The notes below the pieces were generated by a model. The model was given only the letters and a program-made list of their open reading frames with translations, searched no databases and was not told where the DNA came from. From assembly GCA_964470455.1 (NCBI GenBank), contig CAYYCX010000003.1, positions 1 through 64,000 of the forward strand: a stretch of DNA of 64,000 nt, read 5' to 3'. Numbering within the stretch: position 1 is the first letter of the stretch; each line of letters starts with the position of its first letter. Origin of the DNA: JAWXBM01 sp964470455 (GTDB lineage: Bacteria > Pseudomonadota > Gammaproteobacteria > Xanthomonadales > SZUA-36). Below are positions 44,946 through 52,741 of this stretch, piece after piece. The position numbers and the translations under genes are program-made.

Positions 44946-45971
44946 TCAATCCGGGTAGGGCAGCTCCAGCGCCGGCTCCTGCATGGCCGAGAGTTGTTCG
45001 CGCAACGACAACACCAGGCTCTCGCCGTAGCGGGGTTCGCCAAACCAGGGAAATGCCACCGGGAATGCGGGGTCTTCCCAACGCCTGGCCAGCCAGGCCG
45101 CATGGTGCAGCATGCGCAGCGTGCGCAGCGGCTCGATCAGCTGCAACTCCATGGTATTGAAGTGATGGAACTGCCGGTAGCCTTCCAGCACATCGGCCAG
45201 CTGGGCCTGCATCTCCCCTCGTCCACCCGATAACAGCATCCACAGGTCCTGTACCGCGGGTCCGGTCTGGCAATCATCCAGGTCGACGAAAAACGGACCA
45301 TCGCGCCACAGCAGGTTGCCCGGGTGCAGGTCGCCGTGCAGGCGAATGCCGGCCACATTGTGGCAGCGATCAAAAGCCGCACGAATGTGCAGCATCAGGT
45401 CAACCGCCAGCGTGCTGAAGGCATCCTCGACATGCGCCGGCAGCCAGCCGCCCTGCAGCAGCGTGGCAATGGATTCGTCGCCAAACCGTTCGGGCGTCAG
45501 GGCCGGACGATGGCGAAATGCCCGTGCGGAAGCGACCGCATGGATACGCCCCAGGAATCTCCCCAGCCAAAGCCGCGTTTCCTTGTCGTCCAGTTCCGGC
45601 GCATGCCCGCCCTGGCGCGGGAACAGGGCGAAGCGGAAGTGGCTGTGCCGATGAAGCGTCTGTCCCTTGATTTTCAGGGGCGCGATCACCGGGATTTCAG
45701 CCTCCGCCAGCTCCAGCGCGAACGTGTGTTCCTCGAGTATCTGGTCATCGCTCCAGCGGCCGGGGCGGTAGAACTTGGCCACGACGGGATGCTGGTCCTC
45801 GATGCCCACCTGGTACACGCGGTTTTCATAACTGTTGAGCGCCAGCAATCGGCCGTCGGTCAAAAGCCCGACGGATTCGATGGCCTGCAGCACGGTGTCC
45901 GGGTCCAGCCGGTAGTAGGGCGTCAGCGCGCTGGCGCCATCGTGTTCGTGATGACTGTGGTTCGGGTCCAT
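44946..45971 (-). CDS. srkA: Stress-response serine/threonine kinase (SrkA/YihE)
   Basis: The 341-residue kinase of the APH/choline-kinase-like fold matches SrkA, which counters stress-induced death in E. coli. Visible motifs are LNSYENRVYQVG (nucleotide loop), VVAKFYRPGRWS with the lysine, RLHGDLHPGNLLW (catalytic loop) and FVDLDDCQTGPAVQDLWML (metal-binding Asp). ATG 45971 is used; an upstream extension is unsupported. Confidence 0.9.
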   Translation of the reverse strand: MDPNHSHHEHDGASALTPYYRLDPDTVLQAIESVGLLTDGRLLALNSYENRVYQVGIEDQHPVVAKFYRPGRWSDDQILEEHTFALELAEAEIPVIAPLKIKGQTLHRHSHFRFALFPRQGGHAPELDDKETRLWLGRFLGRIHAVASARAFRHRPALTPERFGDESIATLLQGGWLPAHVEDAFSTLAVDLMLHIRAAFDRCHNVAGIRLHGDLHPGNLLWRDGPFFVDLDDCQTGPAVQDLWMLLSGGRGEMQAQLADVLEGYRQFHHFNTMELQLIEPLRTLRMLHHAAWLARRWEDPAFPVAFPWFGEPRYGESLVLSLREQLSAMQEPALELPYPD

Positions 45972-46176
45972 CGGCGCATCATACCCGCGTTGCCAGGCCG
46001 AAAACCTGCAAACGTGAATCCGGCCTGTCAGCAGGACGGGATTCCAGTAGAATGCCCAGTTGAAAAACTGGCAGGCCCAACCCCACCAGAACCGGCATAT
46101 CCCAGGGCCCGGGTTCAAGCCGGCTGACTCACGGCTGACTCAGGCCCGCGCCCACGGCGGTCGGGCAGAAGGACTT

Positions 46177-46995
46177 ATGGCAAACGGTACCAAAAACCTC
46201 GCTTTATTCTGTGATTTTGAAAACATCGCCCTGGGCGTACGCGACGCCAAGTTCGCCCGCTTTGAAATTGAAGAAGTGCTCGAACGCCTGCTGGTCAAAG
46301 GCAATATCGTCGTCAAGAAGGCGTACTGCGACTGGGATCGGTACAAGGACTTCAAAGCCGACATGCACGAAGCCTCGTTCGAGTTGATCGAGATTCCGCA
46401 TGTGCGGCAATCGGGCAAGAATTCGGCGGATATCCGCATGGTGGTGGATGCGCTCGACCTCTGCTACACCAAGTCCCACGTGGACAGTTTCGTGATCATA
46501 TCCGGCGATTCAGACTTTTCACCGCTGGTTTCCAAGCTGCGCGAAAACAACAAGGAAGTGATTGGCGTGGGCGTGAAAAATTCCTCCTCCGACCTGCTGA
46601 TCGCCAACTGCGACGAGTTCATTTTTTACGATGACCTGGTGCGCGCCTCCGAAGCGCGGCGCAACCCGCGCAAGAAAAAGGCCGACAGGAAAGAACCGGA
46701 AGAGAAATCCGGCGGCAGCGGTTCCACGGCAGATGCCCGCAATGAGCGGGCCGAGAAAGCCTTTGAACTGGTGATGGAAACCATCGACGACCTCTTCAGC
46801 GAACGCGGCGATGAAGACAAGATCTGGGGCTCGATGGTCAAGCAGGCCCTGAAGCGCCGCAAGCCTGGATTCAATGAGACTTACCACGGCTTCCGTTCAT
46901 TCGGGAAACTGCTGGAAGAAATGCAGAACCGCAAAATGCTCACCATGGAGCACGACCAGAAATCCGGCGGTTACATCATCACCGGCGTCAACTAA
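46177..46995 (+). CDS. NYN-domain (LabA/DUF88) protein with C-terminal OST-HTH/LOTUS domain
   Basis: The 272-residue protein has an N-terminal PIN-like NYN nuclease domain with acidic residues in LFCDFENI, KNSADIRMVVDAL and ISGDSDFSPLV, then a charged linker (about 160-185), and a C-terminal LOTUS/OST-HTH-like domain (about 190-272; PGFNETYHGFRSFGKLLEEM). It is predicted to bind and cut RNA. AAGGA precedes ATG 46177. The small gene at 47014 follows after 18 bases. Confidence 0.86.
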   Translation: MANGTKNLALFCDFENIALGVRDAKFARFEIEEVLERLLVKGNIVVKKAYCDWDRYKDFKADMHEASFELIEIPHVRQSGKNSADIRMVVDALDLCYTKSHVDSFVIISGDSDFSPLVSKLRENNKEVIGVGVKNSSSDLLIANCDEFIFYDDLVRASEARRNPRKKKADRKEPEEKSGGSGSTADARNERAEKAFELVMETIDDLFSERGDEDKIWGSMVKQALKRRKPGFNETYHGFRSFGKLLEEMQNRKMLTMEHDQKSGGYIITGVN

Positions 46996-47013
46996 AACGA
47001 TGGAAGCCAGAAA

Positions 47014-47328
47014 GTGATTCGCCTGAGCGTGTTTTACACTATTCCCCCGGACGCCGATGAAGACCAGTACGTGGCATGGCGGTTGACCGCTCACCAGGAC
47101 TACATCAAGTCCATGCCTGGCGTCATACGCAGTGATTTCTGCCGTATCACCGACAGCTGGCCGGCCGAAACCGCCCTGAACTACCGGTTCATGTCGACCA
47201 CCGACTGGCCTGACCGGGAAAGCTATGAACGCGCCTTCCTCAACGACCAGGCCCAGGCGGACTTGCGCGAAAACCTCAGGAAGCTGGGTTCCTACGTCTT
47301 TACCGTAAGCGAAGTCCTGTCACATTAG
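47014..47328 (+). CDS. Small dimeric alpha/beta-barrel-like (EthD-type) protein
   Basis: The 104-residue protein begins with a beta-strand (IRLSVFYTIPP) and has the helix and strand pattern of EthD/ABM-like ferredoxin-fold proteins; no catalytic residue can be assigned. A GTG start at 47014 follows the NYN gene closely, implying cotranscription. Confidence 0.65.
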   Translation: MIRLSVFYTIPPDADEDQYVAWRLTAHQDYIKSMPGVIRSDFCRITDSWPAETALNYRFMSTTDWPDRESYERAFLNDQAQADLRENLRKLGSYVFTVSEVLSH

Positions 47329-47348
47329 CGAGCGTTGACGCCTGGCAC

Positions 47349-48335
47349 TCACCAATGATCGACCAGGGTCGGCCAGCTTTCCATACCATCACCTTGAGTT
47401 TTCCTCGTCCAGAGATATTGAGCCGGGCGTGGTGGCGAAGGGCAATCCGCAGTTGTCCCCTGGCCTGATGTCTTCACCTTCAGTTCTGTTGCGAATGAAT
47501 TGGCTGTCAGCTGAGTGATGCCATGGCTCTGATTGTGATCGACGTAGTTAACCTGGGAGATGAACACCACATAGTCATTCCCGGGCTTGAGTGTCATGGC
47601 CGGCACGGTGGCTGACGTATCATTGAAGTCGACAAAATCCTCGTCGGTACCCGGTGCGCCGCCGGTGTAAACGACATCGCCACGGCAGTCGGAAACCAGC
47701 ACGAATATGAGGTCATCCCATTCGGTTCCTTCCAGGGTGGCACCGATGCTGAAAGGATCCCAGGACACGACCAGGGGCAAATCGGCATCCAGTTCCATCA
47801 CGTTATCAACCGGCGCACCGTTCTGATGCAGGCGAATGGTGCTGACCGGAGGAATCTGGGTCTTTCCTTCAGGGCCGCCAATCCGCACCGGGTCGAGCGT
47901 GAAATGGCCGTTAGGCCCTTCGATCTCCCAGACATAGGTTTGCGTGGGTGAATGAACGGTTTCAAGGCTTGCCAGGTCTTCGAAAGACCGGGTCTTGCGG
48001 GTGTAGAAATAGCCATTGGTAAACGCCCGCTTGTCCTTCCCGCCGTAGTCAGCCAGTGAGTCCATAGTGTCGCCGCGATGCAGGGTTGCGGAAATGGCAT
48101 CAAAATCCCGCTCACTGTCAAAAATGATTTCTGCCAGGAAATGGACATCCGTCAGGTGCAACTGCCCTTCCTGGTCTTGTTCGTAGGTCAGGTATTTTTC
48201 AACCCAGGTCATGGTCACATCGGGGCTCTGGGTTGTGCCGGCAGTACCATCCTGTGCTTCGGCCTGAAAAGGCACCTGGCAGAGTGACGCCAGCACCAGC
48301 AGAGAGGTTGTTCGCAAGTTTCCTGACAGGTTCAT
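47349..48335 (-). CDS. Exported hypothetical protein
   Basis: A 328-residue protein has a signal peptide (about 1-28, ending AEAQ) and a beta-rich, Asp/Thr-rich mature part without a recognised domain. Two cysteines (near 217 and 299) could pair. It ends in VDHW and converges on the EthD-like gene. Function unknown. Confidence 0.72.
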   Translation of the reverse strand: MNLSGNLRTTSLLVLASLCQVPFQAEAQDGTAGTTQSPDVTMTWVEKYLTYEQDQEGQLHLTDVHFLAEIIFDSERDFDAISATLHRGDTMDSLADYGGKDKRAFTNGYFYTRKTRSFEDLASLETVHSPTQTYVWEIEGPNGHFTLDPVRIGGPEGKTQIPPVSTIRLHQNGAPVDNVMELDADLPLVVSWDPFSIGATLEGTEWDDLIFVLVSDCRGDVVYTGGAPGTDEDFVDFNDTSATVPAMTLKPGNDYVVFISQVNYVDHNQSHGITQLTANSFATELKVKTSGQGTTADCPSPPRPAQYLWTRKTQGDGMESWPTLVDHW

Positions 48336-48374
48336 GGCGTCTGTTCCTCCAGTGTTTGACGGGTTGCAGGGCAG

Positions 48375-49964
48375 TTACTGCAGATCCGGCAGAGTCCAGC
48401 CGGCGGTGAGGTCACCCTCATCAAAAACGATCTCCCGGTGGCCGCTCCAGGTGCTGATGATGGCTTCCGGCGTGCCGATTCCCGCCGCACGGGGATCACC
48501 ACAAGGGCCGAACCAATGGTTCTGCGGCGCTCCGGTGGTACGGGCGCGCATGCCGCAGTAAGTGGTTCCGTTCACGGTGGCGGCCAGGATGCGGTTCTGG
48601 AATGCGACGTCGGCGCTGACCACCGCTGCGGTGAGGTGATGCGACATGTCTTCCAGGAGTTGCAGCACCTGCGGTAGATCACGGTCTGAATAACTGGCCA
48701 CTATTTGAAAGGGGCCAAACAACTCCGTGGTCAGGACATCAAAATAACCACCCTGCAGCTGCGACAAGGGAACACTGACAGCGGTAGGTTCATACGCGGC
48801 ATAGCACCCGGGTACCGAATGGCCCTGCAGCGGCGAACCTCCAAACAGCAATTTGCTGCCCGGCACCTGCAGGACGGCATCGATGTGGGCCTGCACCTCG
48901 CCATTGGTCAGTGACAACAGAGGTCCGTTGCTGAGATCCTCCAGGCCGCGGCGACCCGCCAGGCTTTTCAGGCGCGGCAACAGTGCCGTCTCCCAGTTTT
49001 CGTGCACCAGCAGGAGGCTTTGCGCCGAGCACTTCTGCCCAGCTGCGTTGTAGGCGTCCTCATCGCACTGCCAGGCCACATAGTCCAGCCATTTCCCGTC
49101 AAAGTCCGGCCCGATGACTTTCCAGTCGAAACCCGCGTCTTCGATGCGCACCCGGCCGTTCACGCTGGCCGATACGGATTCGGCCACCGTGCTGGACCCG
49201 GTGAACTGGATCATGCGGATCTGCTCCGACGCGGAATGTATCAGGTTGCCCATGCGCTCGCCGCGGCAGTGGATCAGATCAATGTCACCAGGCGGCAGGC
49301 CGCAATGGATCAGAAGCCGCAGGAACTGCTCAAACACGATGCTGACTTTGGAATCCACTTTCACCAGCGGCCGGTTGCCCATGAACAGGGCTCCGAGCGC
49401 CTGCAAAGCGGGTATCTCGAGCGGAAAATTGAACGGGGCGATCACCACCACCGGCCCGTAAGGCCAGCGGTAGCCGCGGGATTCCTGTCCGGTCCGGTCT
49501 CCCGGGTTGGAAAAGCCCCGGCCGAGGAAACGAACGCCATCACCACTGAAATTCTCGAGGAACACGCGGGTGACGATGACTTCATTCAGGCATTGCTGGC
49601 GGCTCTTGGGCATCACCCGCTGGACCAGGCGGACAAAGAACTCTTCGATGGCAGGTTCGGCCAGGCTCGCAGCTGCGCGGGCGCAGACTTTTCCCAACAG
49701 GACATAACGCTCCGTATTCTTGAACGGATTGTGCAGGCCGGATTTCGGGCAGCTGATCAGCCCCTGCAGGAAGGGCGCGGCATCGCGGGTATCGGGTACT
49801 TCGAGGAAGTGCTCGCCATTGAGCGGATCGACAATGTCGTCCCGCCAGGTACCGGCGGCGTTCCACTCACCATTCACCAGGTTCAGGCACTGGCCGGGGC
49901 TCCGCCCGGTCATGCCGTTCACCGGATCGACGGTGGCAAAAGCAGCGACAGGGTCACTCATCAA
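48375..49964 (-). CDS. Aldehyde dehydrogenase-superfamily protein (P5C dehydrogenase-like)
   Basis: A 529-residue protein contains VVVIAPFNFPLEIPALQALG, FTGSSTVAESV and the nucleophile Cys in NAAGQKCSAQSLL. The usual LELGGK region reads IEDAGFDWKVIG: the catalytic Glu is present but the glycine pair is lost, as in some glutamate-semialdehyde dehydrogenase-like proteins. TTG 49964 is 7 nt after GGAG; ATG 49961 is the alternative. It is divergent from the MFS gene and may belong to the locus at 50236-59176. Confidence 0.82.
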   Translation of the reverse strand: MMSDPVAAFATVDPVNGMTGRSPGQCLNLVNGEWNAAGTWRDDIVDPLNGEHFLEVPDTRDAAPFLQGLISCPKSGLHNPFKNTERYVLLGKVCARAAASLAEPAIEEFFVRLVQRVMPKSRQQCLNEVIVTRVFLENFSGDGVRFLGRGFSNPGDRTGQESRGYRWPYGPVVVIAPFNFPLEIPALQALGALFMGNRPLVKVDSKVSIVFEQFLRLLIHCGLPPGDIDLIHCRGERMGNLIHSASEQIRMIQFTGSSTVAESVSASVNGRVRIEDAGFDWKVIGPDFDGKWLDYVAWQCDEDAYNAAGQKCSAQSLLLVHENWETALLPRLKSLAGRRGLEDLSNGPLLSLTNGEVQAHIDAVLQVPGSKLLFGGSPLQGHSVPGCYAAYEPTAVSVPLSQLQGGYFDVLTTELFGPFQIVASYSDRDLPQVLQLLEDMSHHLTAAVVSADVAFQNRILAATVNGTTYCGMRARTTGAPQNHWFGPCGDPRAAGIGTPEAIISTWSGHREIVFDEGDLTAGWTLPDLQ

Positions 49965-50235
49965 AACACGACTCCGAATAAAAGCATGAACGAAGGAACC
50001 CGCAAATTACAGGTGAACCGGGCGCGACTGTTGCTGCTGGATGTTCCGCAGGCGATCGCGATTCGATGCTCATACTAATGGCAGCGGAAGCCCTTCGCGA
50101 TGAGCTTGTCAGCAAGCCGACTTCATTTATTTCTGATCTTAGAAGCCCTGCCGTACCGGTAACATCCATCGCTGATCCCTGACCACCAGGAAATCTGTGA
50201 TACTGCCGTAACCCACCCCGTCAGGAGCCCAGGCC

Positions 50236-51444
50236 ATGAACCCAAGAATTCTCTGCATCCTGGCACTGGGTATGGTGGCCAATGTGTATATTCCCGCGGC
50301 GCCCTCGATATTGGGGGCGCTGGTCGACTACCAGGGCTGGTCCGAAAGCGCGGCGGGGCAACTCATCGCTTTCAATTTCTGGGGTGGCGCTGTTGCTACG
50401 GTGCTGGCCGTGTACTTCCTGCACCGCCCGGGCTGGAGCCTGCGGCTCACCATGTTGGCTTGTTTGCTGACGGTTGCCCTTACCAGTGCGGGCTCGGTCT
50501 GGTTTGCCAGCAGCTTTGAATGGCTTGCTGCCGTCCGCTTCCTCAATGGCATGGGCGCCGGCCTGGGTTTTACCGTGGCTTCGGTGGCCCTGGTTGGCAC
50601 GCCGCGGGCAGAGCGGTCCTATGCCCTGTTGTACGGTTCGCCGTTCGTGATCAGCGGCGCTGCGCTGGCCGGCCTGCCTCATGTCTACCAGGCGTTCGGC
50701 ATCGAAGGCGCGTTTTACGGCATGGGTGCGTTGAACCTGCTGGCCTGCGCAGGGCTGCGGTATTTTCCGGCAACCGTGAGCGGCAGCGTGGAGGGGGAAA
50801 AGTTCGACCGGCCGCTGGTGCTGCAATCCCTTTACCTGCTTCCCGGCCTGGTTCTGGCAGCGCTTTTCCTGCACTACGTATTCAACTCGGGAATCTGGAC
50901 CTACTTTGAACGGCTGGGGGTTGCCTACGGAATGTCGGCAGCGACTGCCGGTACGATACTGGGGCCGAGCATGTCCGCTTCGATCCTCGGCATGATTGCA
51001 GCGGCTTTCCTGGGAGACCGCTTCGGTTACCTGAAGCCCATCTACTTTGGTACAGCGCTGATCATCCTGGCAACGCTGTCGCTGTTGTTGTCGCGGTACC
51101 AAGCAGTCTTTGGCCTGGGCACGGCGCTTTTCAATGCCAGCATCCCATTTGTCACGCCTTACTTCATCGTCCTGCTGGCCAAAATCGTTCCTTCCGGCCG
51201 CGGTGTATCTTCGGCAAACGTGGCCACGCTGCTGGGCTTTTCGGCTGGCCCTTTCCTGGTTTCATTCCTGCTCAGCGACTCCGACTTCAAGCCTGCCATT
51301 TTCCTCACGGCGGCCGGGTTCCTGGTGGTGCTGGGCTTGATGCTCTTGTTTGCGCACAAGCTGAAAGCGGAAACCCGGGGGAATGCTGAACTGCAGATTC
51401 TTTCCGGGAACCTGCCGGGAACACATGAAGCAAAAGGCCAATGA
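50236..51444 (+). CDS. MFS transporter
   Basis: The 402-residue protein has about twelve membrane segments. The first half includes GQLIAFNFWGGAVATVLAV and AVRFLNGMGAGLGF; the second includes GDRFGYLKPIYFG. It is likely a proton-coupled transporter of a small organic compound. GGAG lies 8 nt before the ATG. It converges on the NicX-like gene 51454 with a 9-base gap, and may transport the same compound. Confidence 0.85.
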   Translation: MNPRILCILALGMVANVYIPAAPSILGALVDYQGWSESAAGQLIAFNFWGGAVATVLAVYFLHRPGWSLRLTMLACLLTVALTSAGSVWFASSFEWLAAVRFLNGMGAGLGFTVASVALVGTPRAERSYALLYGSPFVISGAALAGLPHVYQAFGIEGAFYGMGALNLLACAGLRYFPATVSGSVEGEKFDRPLVLQSLYLLPGLVLAALFLHYVFNSGIWTYFERLGVAYGMSAATAGTILGPSMSASILGMIAAAFLGDRFGYLKPIYFGTALIILATLSLLLSRYQAVFGLGTALFNASIPFVTPYFIVLLAKIVPSGRGVSSANVATLLGFSAGPFLVSFLLSDSDFKPAIFLTAAGFLVVLGLMLLFAHKLKAETRGNAELQILSGNLPGTHEAKGQ

Positions 51445-51453
51445 GGCCCTTGT

Positions 51454-52545
51454 TCAAACCATGCCGTCGAGCTTGACGATTCCGTTTCTCACGATTTCCT
51501 GGTCATCTACCCTGACCGTCGGGCGAAGCACCTGTACATCCCAGTGGACCGATGATTTCGAGGTGCGGAAATCCGCCCCGACAAACGGCGCCAGCAAGCT
51601 GTTGTCGCCAATGCCGAACACCATGCCGCCGCGCACGCGCTCCCATTCGAGGTGCTCGGTCAGGCGGGCATGGCGGCTGAGCCCGATGTTGGCGTGGATG
51701 GGGCCGTTACGGCAACCTCCGTCATTGACCTCATCCAGCCAGCCTTCGAGCCGGTGCGCAATATACGGGTCGCCGCTGATGTGGGTGATCTGCCCGGCCT
51801 CGACGGTAAGCATCACCGGCTGCCTGGGAATGTGATGCACATTCTCATAGAGGAACAGGCCATCCAGGGCCAGTACGCCATCACCCCTGCCTTGCGGAAT
51901 CACCACGCCCGGAGTGGCGCCCGGCGTGAACTGGTAGTTGGATACCCATTCATTCGATTCACGATCCCACAGGAACCCGTCAAAGCTGTCCCCCTTCAGG
52001 TCGCTGATATCGACCGTGTAGTCCGTTCCTTCCTTTGATGTGACGTGCAGGGTCTTGCCCGCGGTCATGATGGCCGCTGTCGCCAGCGCCTCCTTGCGGA
52101 TGGTGAACGGATCATCCAACAGCAGGCAGCGGATGAGCGAATCATCCATGTGTGGTGCGCCGGTGGCATCACCCGGTCCAATGATCCGGGCCCGGCCGCG
52201 CTGCACGATCTTCACGATGAAGTCGGCATAACCGATGGCCATATCCACCACCAGGTCGGCATGCTCCGCTGCTGCCAGGATGGCGCTGGAAAAAAGCGGG
52301 TCCCAGGTGAAGCCGGGCTGGTACGCGGGGTGCGGTCCCATCGGTACGCGCATTTCCAGCACCTCGGCATTGAACTGCATGGCAACACCCGCAAAGGCCG
52401 TGGTGATGTGCTGGGGCGTGTGGGAATCGCTGATGATGAGCACGCGCCATCCCGGCTGGAGATTGCATTGCTCGCGGAATATGAAGTGAATTGCCTTGAG
52501 CAATTCGGGCCTGAGATTGACGCTGACATCAGAATATTCAGCCAT
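51454..52545 (-). CDS. NicX/M29-like family protein, paralogue 1 (putative Fe(II) dioxygenase)
   Basis: A 363-residue protein resembles 2,5-dihydroxypyridine 5,6-dioxygenase (NicX) and, more distantly, M29 aminopeptidases. The likely metal ligands are H284 (PIHANIG) and H334-W-D336 (SVHWD); NicX uses H265, H318 and D320, nearly the same spacing. The Glu-rich PTEE-type motif of M29 peptidases is absent (the corresponding area reads IPQGRGDG), which favours a single-iron enzyme over a peptidase. GAGGAA precedes ATG 52545. It is divergent from the TonB receptor gene and paralogous to 58097. Confidence 0.75.
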   Translation of the reverse strand: MAEYSDVSVNLRPELLKAIHFIFREQCNLQPGWRVLIISDSHTPQHITTAFAGVAMQFNAEVLEMRVPMGPHPAYQPGFTWDPLFSSAILAAAEHADLVVDMAIGYADFIVKIVQRGRARIIGPGDATGAPHMDDSLIRCLLLDDPFTIRKEALATAAIMTAGKTLHVTSKEGTDYTVDISDLKGDSFDGFLWDRESNEWVSNYQFTPGATPGVVIPQGRGDGVLALDGLFLYENVHHIPRQPVMLTVEAGQITHISGDPYIAHRLEGWLDEVNDGGCRNGPIHANIGLSRHARLTEHLEWERVRGGMVFGIGDNSLLAPFVGADFRTSKSSVHWDVQVLRPTVRVDDQEIVRNGIVKLDGMV

Positions 52546-52741
52546 GAACGGGATTCCTCGGTTGCAAACACGGCATCAGGGCAGCATGGAACGCAAAAGT
52601 GCCTCAGCCCCTGCTTTGCTGGCTATTCAGATTCTCAAATGTAAGCATGGCAAAAAACAGATTTACCGCCAGCCGGGCTGTCGCTAGCTTATCAACATCC
52701 ACAATTTTTGTTGTCCCGGTAAATCATTCGAAAATGCGAAC

